Shown piece by piece: positions 1 to 6,797 of a stretch of DNA of 10,832 nucleotides (within the stretch, counting starts at the first letter, position 1; each line of letters starts with the position of its first letter). The translations under genes were made by a program, and so were the position numbers. Source of the DNA: an uncultured Bacteroidales bacterium (GTDB lineage: Bacteria; Bacteroidota; Bacteroidia; Bacteroidales; Muribaculaceae); contig USIY01000058.1 in NCBI GenBank assembly GCA_900554845.1, positions 1-10,832 on the forward strand. Reading direction: 5' to 3'. The notes below the pieces were generated by a model. That model was given only the letters and a program-made list of their open reading frames with translations, searched no databases and was not told the DNA's origin.

Positions 1-113
1 CGCAGCATGTCCGTGGGACCGTTGTCGTGTCCCATGCCTTCGAAGGCAGCCGACCGGATGGTGCGGTTGCGTAGTTCTACAGGCCCGATCTTGCCTGGTG
101 TGAACAGTTTCAT
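1..113 (-). CDS. Old Yellow Enzyme-family NADH:flavin oxidoreductase, N-terminus only
   Basis: Only the first 37 codons are inside the window; the gene reads leftward off the edge. The peptide begins MKLFTPGKIGPVELRNRTIR and continues SAAFEGMG. The LFxPxKIGxxxLRNR block followed by a small-residue stretch and EGM is the first strand and FMN-binding start of the OYE / 2,4-dienoyl-CoA reductase family barrel. Family members reduce activated C=C bonds with NAD(P)H; several gut-bacterial members (BaiCD, BaiH and the steroid 5-beta-reductases) act on 3-keto-delta-4 steroids. The start ATG lies 5 bases after the stop of the upstream 5-alpha-reductase-like gene, so the two are almost certainly co-transcribed. 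That context favours a steroid or similar polycyclic enone as substrate, but substrate cannot be read from 37 residues. Family call is fairly safe; substrate is inference. Confidence 0.8.
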   Translation of the reverse strand, partial: MKLFTPGKIGPVELRNRTIRSAAFEGMGHDNGPTDML

Positions 114-118
114 TAGTT

Positions 119-898
119 TCAGTATATAAATGGAATCATATATCGGCGGTTAAGTCTGCTGTACTCGTCGCCGAATTCCTTGACGTATCGTTTCTGGAGG
201 CTTATGGCACGTGGTGCCAGATTGGCGAACGTCCATACGGCGAAAGTAAGGCCGCCGACGGACCATGTCAATATGGCGTATCCTACCCATTCCGTAAATT
301 CTCCGAAATAATTCGCAGAGGTGACGTAACGGAACATGCCGCCGCGGGGTATATAGTGTGCTGTGTCACCGGGTTTGCGCAAATGCCGGATGATATGGTC
401 CGACTGCAGGTTTATCCACATTCCCGTTAAGAAAATCAGTGTGCCGAGGATGAACAGCGGGCTGTAGAGCCAGGATACAGGATAGGTGTCGGCCGGACTT
501 ACGTAGAAAAGCCAGCCTCCGATCATGTAACTGTTTATCAGATTGAAGATCACTCCTATTAGTATGATGATGAGTGGCATACGGTTCTTGCCGCGGATCA
601 TCATAGGGAATATGAAAGAGCGTTGGAAATAATGGAGTTCGAAGAGGCCTGCCATAACTATCAGAGCCGGTTCACCGGCGCGGGGACTGAAAAGCCAAAA
701 GAGCAACATTGCCACAAACACGGGCGCTTCCATCAGTATCCAGCCAAGACGGTTGTTGACCGACGGACCCCATTTGGCGGAATACATGGCGCCGTATCCC
801 GCCGTGATTCTATGGAGGACTATGAAAACCACAACGGCGAGCGCCAGCATTACAGTGCACACCGAGTAATAAAACGTAGGTTCAAAAACCGCATACAT
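119..898 (-). CDS. Steroid 5-alpha-reductase (SRD5A) family membrane enzyme
   Basis: Predicted 259-residue polytopic membrane protein, the same length as human SRD5A1 and collinear with it. The C-terminal half is strikingly close to animal enzymes: a WINLQSDHIIRHLRKPGDT block (about 161-179), YIPRGGMFRYVTSANYFGE (182-200), EWVGYA (203-208) and the terminal PFIY. The residues that hold the steroid 3-ketone in human SRD5A2 (E57, Y91) have counterparts at E57 and Y90 (in HYFQRSF). Family members use NADPH to reduce the delta-4 double bond of 3-oxo steroids to the 5-alpha product; gut Bacteroidales homologues act on hormones and bile-acid intermediates. Helices fall roughly at 10-29, 53-70, 77-97, 108-131, 146-164 and 203-226. 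The start at 898 gives a full-length N-terminus; the next Met (17) is inside helix 1. It has its own promoter and is followed after 5 bases by an OYE-family gene. The exact substrate is unknown. Confidence 0.92.
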   Translation of the reverse strand: MYAVFEPTFYYSVCTVMLALAVVVFIVLHRITAGYGAMYSAKWGPSVNNRLGWILMEAPVFVAMLLFWLFSPRAGEPALIVMAGLFELHYFQRSFIFPMMIRGKNRMPLIIILIGVIFNLINSYMIGGWLFYVSPADTYPVSWLYSPLFILGTLIFLTGMWINLQSDHIIRHLRKPGDTAHYIPRGGMFRYVTSANYFGEFTEWVGYAILTWSVGGLTFAVWTFANLAPRAISLQKRYVKEFGDEYSRLNRRYMIPFIY

Positions 899-902
899 GT
901 TG

Positions 903-933
903 CAAAATTAGAATAAAATCCTCTAATGACAAA
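903..933 (-). promoter_or_regulatory. Bacteroidota-type sigma promoter for the 5-alpha-reductase gene
   Basis: On the minus strand a TTTG (-33 element, 933-930) is followed after exactly 19 bases by TAATTTTG (910-903), which fits the Bacteroidota -7 consensus TAnnTTTG. Only four bases (CAAC) separate the -7 box from the ATG, so transcription should begin at or within a few bases of the start codon. This implies a leaderless or nearly leaderless mRNA. The 59-base gap also separates the gene from the upstream acyltransferase, so the two need not be one operon. Confidence 0.6.
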
Positions 934-957
934 ATAATTCCTCTTTTTGGCGCATAA

Positions 958-2013
958 TTAGTGCCTTTTGACTGCCTTTTGTATCGGTTTCTCTATACAC
1001 CGGTTGATGAATACAGAGAGTAGCACGGTGACTGTCAGGACAATTAAAAAAGCTCCCCATTCTCCCGAATATGACTTTAGATTATAGTACGCGGCCAGCT
1101 GGCAGATCGGGAAGTGAACGAGATACATGTTGTAGGACACGTTGTCGCGGCGTCCTTCCCAAGTGGCCCAGCGCCCTGTCATCGACACTCCTACCACAAG
1201 GATGCTGAAAGCCACGGGATCCACAAGAATGTCCAGATTGTATTGATCCGTTGGAATCAACATCAACAGCAACGCTCCCGTCATCAGCTGCCATCGGTAT
1301 CGCATGAATACGTCGTACCAATAATAGATCATCACGCCGCAGTAAAAGAACGTAAGCTGGCCGAACATCTGGCGCCCAAGGATATTGTAGATTTCCGATC
1401 CGCTGGCGGCATACAGATATCGGAACAGCAGCCGGTAGGCCACGGATACCGCATATATGAGTATGAACGTCAGTGTGGCCCGGCCATGGATCTTTTTCAC
1501 AAGCAATGCCACTAACGGAACCGACAGATAGAGCATCCATTCTACTTTAAGCGTCCATAATGAGCCGTTGACAGTACTGATTTCCATACTTTCGAAGACG
1601 CCGGGCAACGTGGGCTGAAGAAAATTCATGAATGTCAGGTTGGCACCGAGATATTTCCAGAATTCTGAGTTCGCAAAGTACGACTGAACTGTTTCTCCGG
1701 ATACGAAGAACAGTCCGAAAGCGCATGCCAGCACTATGAAAAAATAGGCGGGGAGCAGCCTGATCATTCTCGACAATATGTATGTACGGAAATTTTCCTT
1801 CTTGAGATAGCTTCCGTAAATCAAGAATCCGCTGAGCGAAAAGAATCCTCCCACCGCCACGTAGCTGGAAAAGGGAAAGTAAATGTTGCCGCCTGTCAAA
1901 ATGTTATAATGGGCTATGACAACGGCCAGCGCCAGTATATACCGCACCATTCCCATATTGTTAGGTACGGGGATGGGATAGGGAACTTTATTGGGCTTCA
2001 ATATATTTTTCAT
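958..2013 (-). CDS. Acyltransferase-3 family integral membrane protein
   Basis: 351 residues with about ten hydrophobic helices, the usual size of a stand-alone acyltransferase-3 (OafA / YrhL type) protein. These enzymes carry an acyl group, often acetyl, across the inner membrane onto sugars of surface polysaccharide, lipopolysaccharide or peptidoglycan, or onto other small acceptors. The family's R-x10-H motif is present as R24...H35 in helix 1. Other expected features are the FFxLSGFLI segment (57-65), the basic R82/R85 loop in SRMIRLLPAY, the NGSLWTLKVEW block (149-159) and, near the C-terminus, SYNMYLVHFPI and a final EKP. No extracellular SGNH domain is fused. The N-terminal 20 residues are polar and proline-rich, probably cytoplasmic. 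The start at 2013 is the first in-frame ATG before the R-x10-H motif and has a possible -7 box about 40 bases upstream. Nothing nearby names the acceptor. Family is clear; substrate unknown. Confidence 0.88.
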   Translation of the reverse strand: MKNILKPNKVPYPIPVPNNMGMVRYILALAVVIAHYNILTGGNIYFPFSSYVAVGGFFSLSGFLIYGSYLKKENFRTYILSRMIRLLPAYFFIVLACAFGLFFVSGETVQSYFANSEFWKYLGANLTFMNFLQPTLPGVFESMEISTVNGSLWTLKVEWMLYLSVPLVALLVKKIHGRATLTFILIYAVSVAYRLLFRYLYAASGSEIYNILGRQMFGQLTFFYCGVMIYYWYDVFMRYRWQLMTGALLLMLIPTDQYNLDILVDPVAFSILVVGVSMTGRWATWEGRRDNVSYNMYLVHFPICQLAAYYNLKSYSGEWGAFLIVLTVTVLLSVFINRCIEKPIQKAVKRH

Positions 2014-2054
2014 CTGGGCCGTAGAGGGTGGTGATAAAAAAACGTCTTCTGAGA

Positions 2055-2062
2055 CAAAAATA
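2055..2062 (-). promoter_or_regulatory. Possible -7 box upstream of the acyltransferase gene
   Basis: The minus strand reads TATTTTTG here, matching the Bacteroidota -7 consensus TAnnTTTG, about 41 bases before the ATG at 2013. I see no convincing TTTG at the expected 19-21 base spacing upstream, so this is half a promoter at best. It lies in the divergent intergenic region (2014-2182) that must also hold the start site of the propeller gene on the plus strand, for which I could not find a convincing -33/-7 pair (only a partial TTTATTTG at 2171-2178). Confidence 0.3.
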
Positions 2063-2182
2063 TTTTTCGGCCACGGACATGGCGGAGGAAATATAAGATA
2101 ACGCCATTCGTTTCTAAATTAGAAAGTTTGTGCTGTGAGTACTGCCACGCGGTACGCGCCGGAATATTATTTTATTTGCCTT

Positions 2183-4897
2183 ATGCATCACGGAAAACCA
2201 AGCATCCTATCCCTTGCGATGATCTTCTTGTTGCTGACATTGTGCCCGGTTTCCGCGCATGCGATGTCCTCCGGTCCGGCCGGCAGCGCCGATTGGAAGC
2301 GGCATACCGCTTTCGACGGACAGGTCCGGAAAGTAATGGAGGGGAAACGATTCGTCTATATCTGGGCTCACCAGCAACTCTATTCTTTGGGGAACGGTTT
2401 GGGCGGCGCATATTCTGTGCCGCACGGCACTGTGCTTTATATTGACAAGAACGACTTGTCGCGTGGAGTCAGAGGACTGGCCGATGACTATCCCACGGCC
2501 GGCATGGACGCCGGGTGCGTGGCGTATAACTCCTACAAGGGATATCTGGTCATCGCATACACCAATGGAGTAATGGACATAGTCACAGATGCCGGTGAAG
2601 TCCGTACCATCCGTGATTTCGACGGCCTTGACGGAGGAATGACCATTTTGCCGCGAAACATCGCTTTCGACAGGGAAACCGGGGATGCATGGATCGCTAC
2701 TAACAACGGATTCGCACGTATCGACGGAAATGGATTCAATGTCAAGGATTACGCCGATTGGGGCGTGACGGTGAATTCGATATGTCGTGTGGGAGATAGA
2801 GTTGTGGCCGTTGTGGACAATACAGTTTATGAATGCCCGGTGTCCGATGATCTGCGCAATCTGGATAACTTTGAACCTCATAAGAATCTCGCTTCGAAAA
2901 TCCACGGCGTCATGCCGGTGTCCGACACGGCGTTCATCACTCTGACCGAAGGGAAGAACATCTGTCTCGCTACTGTTTCTTCCTCAGGAAACATTTCTCT
3001 TGCCCCGCAATTTTCCGACGCCGGCTTTTCAGGGCAATTGATAGGCTCCGGACCGCATATGACAGGCGGCGTTATAAATTTCAACTATATACTCAACGAT
3101 GAGTTCGACAATAATTTCCTTCCTGTTCGTGACGGTTATATGGCGTTGTCGAAGAATTATCTGTATATGCTGAGATACAATTCCGGGAGCGGAGGAATGG
3201 AAATTGAGAAACGTAAGTTCAACACCGATTATGTTCCGGCGCTGGCGCGTCAGGCCGGAAGCAACGATTTTGAGAATTTTTGGTTCTACGACCTTCGTAA
3301 GGGTTTTTATTGCCAGAAAGCCGATGGATACGATGATTCCACGGTTTGGACCGATGTGACGGGACGCATGCAATGGCAAGGTCCTGTCGGCATGGGTTAC
3401 GCCCGGTTGCGGTACTCCCCTACAAAAGGGATGTTGTGTATGGCTCGGTCATGTACGGTTTACAAGATGACAGCCATCGCCTCTCCGATTCCACTGTTGA
3501 TGAGCGGTTACAAGAACGGTGTCTGGAAGAATTATTCTCCGGTGTACACCACACCCGATTTCTGCAGTACCGACAATGAAGCGAAGAAACTGTTTGAGAG
3601 CAAATGGAGAGGCGACAGCCCTTATCCTATACGGCATCCTCATAATTTCATGGTCGATCCTCTGGATTCCGATTATGTCATGATAGGATCCATGCTGTCG
3701 GGCGTGGCATTGATGGACCTTGACGATATCACAGGCCGTATAGTGCATTTCAGCTCGCCGAGAGACGACAGCTACAAGGGTTATCCCGGATTTGTAGCGG
3801 CGCTTCCCGACAATTCGAATGTATACGCCGACATATACTCATGTGGCGCGGACGCCGACAGGAACGTGTGGTTTTTATGGAGTGATCCGCTCAAGAGCAG
3901 TGGCAAAGGACAGGGATTAAGCATGTACTGTTGGAATCATGTCTCGCATGAGAAATACTTGGCCGGGCAGGACAACGGCCAATGCGAATGGAAGGAGGTC
4001 TTCTTTCCTTACGGCGCAGCTGTAAGCAATTCCACTTTTATGTCGCGCGGATTGGCTTTAAAGCACCCTTCCAACAAAAATAAACTGATATTGTATCCTA
4101 AAGACTGGTCGAATCCTATAATGCTTGTTGATCACAAAGGCACTCTTGAAAATTCAAGTGACGACCGTGTGGATGTGATAAGGCATTTTGCAGTGCAGTC
4201 GGGAGTGATCAGCGCGTACGGATATGTGTATGATATGGTCGAGGATGCGGTTTCGGGCGATGTGATCATTCAGATGTACGACAATCTTATAAGGTTTGAT
4301 CCTGATTCTCCGGTAAAGGACAACACGATAGCCGCGGAACTGATAAATATAAACCGCCGTGACGGATCTTCTACCCCTGTGGTGCCTAACCAGGAAGCAT
4401 ATGCCGTTGCTTTCGACGAATATAACAGGTTGTGGATAGGCACGGCCGGTGACGGCGTTTATTGTCTTTCGGCCGACGGTAAAGAGGTGATGGCGCATTA
4501 CGCCAAGAGCAATTCTCCGTTGCTTTCTGACTGGATCCATGACGTGTGCTGGAATCCGGAAACTCAGGAATTGTTTATAGCGACTGACGGCGGAATCATG
4601 TCGATGAATCCTTATACGCCTGTCGGTGCGGACCGTACCGGGGCTCCGACGGCGGAACCCACGATGATCAGCCCGGAATACGCCGGAGTGGTACGTCTGC
4701 ATAATGTCCCTGCGGGCGCCTCGATTATTGTGGAGGACAGGAACGGAGCGAAAGTGGCCGATCTTGCGCTCCCTGTCAACAACGGAACCGTATGGGATAC
4801 CTGCGATTCAGAAGGAAATCTGGTTCCGTCGGGGGTATATATATTGCATGATCCCGCGGGTGCGATGGATGACATTCAGATAACTATTCTCCGTTAA
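2183..4897 (+). CDS. porZ: Secreted double beta-propeller protein, PorZ-like (type IX secretion)
   Basis: 904 residues when started at the ATG at 2183, which gives a clean signal peptide (MHHGKPSILSLAMIFLLLTL, then CPVSAHA). A GTG at 2135 would add 16 residues ahead of it and is less likely. The body is built of propeller blades: YLVIAYTNGVMDIV (121-134), GDAWIATNNGFARIDG (167-182), and near the end RLWIGTAGDGVYCL and ELFIATDGGIMSM. The last 75 or so residues form a short beta-sandwich resembling T9SS C-terminal domains (VRLHNVPAGASIIVEDRNG ... SGVYIL). Two propellers plus a retained CTD-like tail is the architecture of PorZ, a cell-surface part of the type IX sortase complex in Porphyromonas gingivalis, which is somewhat shorter (under 800 residues). 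The opening DWKRHTAF and the AYNSYKGYLVIAYTNG block also recall PorZ. The alternative is a generic two-component-regulator-propeller surface protein. No response-regulator or kinase domain follows. Confidence 0.6.
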   Translation: MHHGKPSILSLAMIFLLLTLCPVSAHAMSSGPAGSADWKRHTAFDGQVRKVMEGKRFVYIWAHQQLYSLGNGLGGAYSVPHGTVLYIDKNDLSRGVRGLADDYPTAGMDAGCVAYNSYKGYLVIAYTNGVMDIVTDAGEVRTIRDFDGLDGGMTILPRNIAFDRETGDAWIATNNGFARIDGNGFNVKDYADWGVTVNSICRVGDRVVAVVDNTVYECPVSDDLRNLDNFEPHKNLASKIHGVMPVSDTAFITLTEGKNICLATVSSSGNISLAPQFSDAGFSGQLIGSGPHMTGGVINFNYILNDEFDNNFLPVRDGYMALSKNYLYMLRYNSGSGGMEIEKRKFNTDYVPALARQAGSNDFENFWFYDLRKGFYCQKADGYDDSTVWTDVTGRMQWQGPVGMGYARLRYSPTKGMLCMARSCTVYKMTAIASPIPLLMSGYKNGVWKNYSPVYTTPDFCSTDNEAKKLFESKWRGDSPYPIRHPHNFMVDPLDSDYVMIGSMLSGVALMDLDDITGRIVHFSSPRDDSYKGYPGFVAALPDNSNVYADIYSCGADADRNVWFLWSDPLKSSGKGQGLSMYCWNHVSHEKYLAGQDNGQCEWKEVFFPYGAAVSNSTFMSRGLALKHPSNKNKLILYPKDWSNPIMLVDHKGTLENSSDDRVDVIRHFAVQSGVISAYGYVYDMVEDAVSGDVIIQMYDNLIRFDPDSPVKDNTIAAELININRRDGSSTPVVPNQEAYAVAFDEYNRLWIGTAGDGVYCLSADGKEVMAHYAKSNSPLLSDWIHDVCWNPETQELFIATDGGIMSMNPYTPVGADRTGAPTAEPTMISPEYAGVVRLHNVPAGASIIVEDRNGAKVADLALPVNNGTVWDTCDSEGNLVPSGVYILHDPAGAMDDIQITILR

Positions 4898-4952
4898 GTG
4901 GCTTTTAATAAAACAGCCATGAATGTATTAACTTTTTATTAAATGCCACTTA
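4895..4952 (+). repeat. 19-bp imperfect inverted repeat overlapping a stop codon
   Basis: Arms at 4896-4913 and 4934-4951 are reverse complements at 17 of 18 positions (one T:T mismatch at the eighth base); a further T-A pair at 4895/4952 extends the stem. The loop is 20 bases (4914-4933). The left arm contains all of the TAA stop codon of the propeller gene. The base of the stem is GC-containing (AAGTGGC) and the upper part is A/T only. No run of T follows the right arm, so it is not a textbook intrinsic terminator. It may terminate or attenuate read-through, protect the 3' end of the upstream mRNA, or bind a dimeric regulator of the gene that starts 19 bases later. Structure is seen directly; function is open. 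Confidence 0.7.
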
Positions 4953-4971
4953 GGCGGAATAATGGGGTGTT

Positions 4972-6705
4972 ATGGACCGGATACGGCGCTCTATACATAA
5001 TATATTGGACATTATGACTACACATCGGGCAAGCGGTTGCATTGTTGTCTTGTTTATGAGTATGTTCGTTCTGTTCCTTTATCTGGAGATTGAGACATAT
5101 CAGCCGCATCCGTCGATTCTTTTCCGTATATGCGGTGCATTGGCGGACGCTTCGATCTTGACGTTGCCGTTGGTTTTTCTCAGGGGAAAGTGGCGGTATC
5201 TGGGCGCCGCGGTTCCGGTTGCGGTAGGTGCGCTGGTATTGGTGAATGTGTTGTATTACAGAAATTTCAATGATCTGGTGCCGGCGAGCCTTTATGTGAA
5301 TAATCAGGCGGGAGATTCATTGGTCATGGAGAGTGCCATTGAGTCATTGCGATGGTCCGATGTTTTGCTTCTGGTGTTCGGCCTGCTGCCGTTGTTGTGG
5401 CTACATGGGGATAGGAAGAGGCACATGGACCGGTGTGACAGGCGATTCACATTCATTGCGCTTGTTTGTTTGGCTGTGTTCGGCTGGGGTGTGACGCTTT
5501 TCGGGACATTGCGCCGAGAAATTATCGCCCGGCCGGATGAGAAAGTAAGTATAAGCCATGCTTTTTTCCCTGTTGTTGCCACGGATTGGATAAGGGTTTA
5601 CAACAATATGAACTTCACCGGCTATATGGCCAATGTAATACGGCGAAGTAAAATAAAATATAAAGAACTCACGTCCGGGGATATCGTAGATATACAAGGC
5701 TATTTAAGCTCGAAGGCTGCCGGAGCTGTTTACACTACGGATTCTTGCTCTAAGCGGAATCTTATCTTCATAGTGGTAGAGTCATTGGCTTCTGTCGTTC
5801 TGCAGCGGGAGGACGCGGGGGTCATCGCGCCGGTATTGACGGAACTGACCAAAGACACGACAACCGTATATGTCCGGCGATGCAAAGTGCTTGCGGGTCT
5901 TGGACGGTCGTCGGACGCGCAGTTCATGTACAACACAGGGCTTCTCCCGCTGAGAGACGATGTGCTTGTGACTAATTATGCCGTGAATGATTATCCCTCC
6001 CTCGCGAAAGCCCTTCGTTTGGAATCCGTGGAAGTGATAGGGGAGGACAGGAGAATGTGGTCGCACGGACAGACAAACAGAAGTTATGGTTTTACGCGTC
6101 TTGTGGACAATGCCTCTTCGGGTGACGACAGGTTGAATCAGGACAGCGCTATATTCGCGGCGGCTAAGGCAGAAATCAAACAGATGAGCCGTCCGTTCTA
6201 TATTTTTGTCTCCACCCTCTCCATGCATGATCCCTATACAACTCCGACCGTTACCCGTCGGCTGGATTCCCCATCGGTTGAAAGCAACGATCCGAGGGAC
6301 AGGGAGTATCTGGAGCGGGTGCGTCATTTTGATGAGAGTTTGGGGAATTTCATTCAATTTCTGAAGGATGAAGGCATATACGAATCTACTGCTGTGGTGA
6401 TTACGGGAGATCATGAGATTCGCGGCACGACGGTATCCTCTTCACTGCATGACGATGCTGTGCCGTTGATAATATTGAACAGTCCGGTAGGGGGCCTCCA
6501 TGTTGACGAAGCTACCCAACTGGATGTGTTTCCGACGGTTATGGACGTAATGGGAGGAAAGTATGAATATATGGGAGTGGAGTATACCGGCTTGGGGACA
6601 AGCGTGTTCCGCCGTTCAGCAGGGTCCGGCGTCCGCATGCCGGACGTCCGTGACTATGAAATCTCGGAAATGCTGATCCGTCGGAGATGCGGCTCGACTC
6701 GCTGA
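4972..6705 (+). CDS. LtaS-like membrane phospho-head-group transferase (sulfatase / alkaline phosphatase superfamily)
   Basis: 577 residues: five hydrophobic helices (about 22-40, 55-71, 77-95, 129-145, 159-180), a linker, then a catalytic domain outside the membrane. This is the layout of LtaS and related phosphoglycerol or phosphoethanolamine transferases, which take a head group from a phospholipid and put it on a glycan or lipid. Metal-site motifs are intact: E270 in FIVVESLAS, the nucleophile loop GRSSDAQFMYNTG (311-323), H419 in SMHDPY, D480-H481 in TGDHEIRG. The nucleophile position, Thr in LtaS, is Ser here (S313), and the usual Glu a few residues later is Gln (Q317). The W in MWSHG (362-366) fits the substrate-binding W of LtaS, but its Arg partner is not obvious. 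Gram-negative Bacteroidota lack lipoteichoic acid, so the acceptor must be something else. Upstream is a hairpin; the next gene starts after 92 bases, so it is probably a separate unit. Confidence 0.85.
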   Translation: MDRIRRSIHNILDIMTTHRASGCIVVLFMSMFVLFLYLEIETYQPHPSILFRICGALADASILTLPLVFLRGKWRYLGAAVPVAVGALVLVNVLYYRNFNDLVPASLYVNNQAGDSLVMESAIESLRWSDVLLLVFGLLPLLWLHGDRKRHMDRCDRRFTFIALVCLAVFGWGVTLFGTLRREIIARPDEKVSISHAFFPVVATDWIRVYNNMNFTGYMANVIRRSKIKYKELTSGDIVDIQGYLSSKAAGAVYTTDSCSKRNLIFIVVESLASVVLQREDAGVIAPVLTELTKDTTTVYVRRCKVLAGLGRSSDAQFMYNTGLLPLRDDVLVTNYAVNDYPSLAKALRLESVEVIGEDRRMWSHGQTNRSYGFTRLVDNASSGDDRLNQDSAIFAAAKAEIKQMSRPFYIFVSTLSMHDPYTTPTVTRRLDSPSVESNDPRDREYLERVRHFDESLGNFIQFLKDEGIYESTAVVITGDHEIRGTTVSSSLHDDAVPLIILNSPVGGLHVDEATQLDVFPTVMDVMGGKYEYMGVEYTGLGTSVFRRSAGSGVRMPDVRDYEISEMLIRRRCGSTR

Positions 6706-6753
6706 TCGTCGGTTTGTTGGAGAAAGCGGGACGAATTGTGCTTTTAACTTTAT

Positions 6754-6797
6754 TTTGTCATAAAAATTTGTTTTCTTTGCGGTTAAATCTGTAGACT
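6754..6797 (+). promoter_or_regulatory. AT-rich leader with TTTG repeats before the RyR operon (putative promoter)
   Basis: The 92-base gap 6706-6797 is AT-rich and holds three TTTG tetramers (6754-6757, 6767-6770, 6776-6779). The last sits in TTTCTTTG, one base off the TAnnTTTG -7 consensus, about 18 bases before the GTG start. The spacing to an upstream TTTG is 14 bases, shorter than the usual 19-21, so the promoter assignment is weak. A promoter is nevertheless expected here because the five-gene operon begins just downstream. Confidence 0.28.

Noticed and set aside
623..916. Plus-strand open frame of 97 codons.
   Set aside because: It lies opposite the strongly conserved 5-alpha-reductase gene and its translation shows no domain or membrane signal.
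958..2013. Acyltransferase as part of the steroid locus.
   Set aside because: The 5-alpha-reductase has its own consensus promoter in the 59-base gap, and acyltransferase-3 proteins usually modify surface sugars; adjacency alone does not support a steroid role.
2135..2182. GTG start for the PorZ-like gene, adding 16 residues.
   Set aside because: It would put a polar and aromatic stretch ahead of a well-formed signal peptide that begins at the ATG at 2183.
4895..4952. Calling the hairpin an intrinsic terminator.
   Set aside because: No U-tract follows the stem on either strand, so it is listed as an inverted repeat of open function.
6624..6645. Perfect 7-bp GC-rich inverted repeat (GTCCGGC / GCCGGAC) near the end of the LtaS-like gene.
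   Set aside because: It is inside coding sequence with no T-run after it and about 60 bases before the stop; it is probably codon-driven chance in GC-richer DNA.
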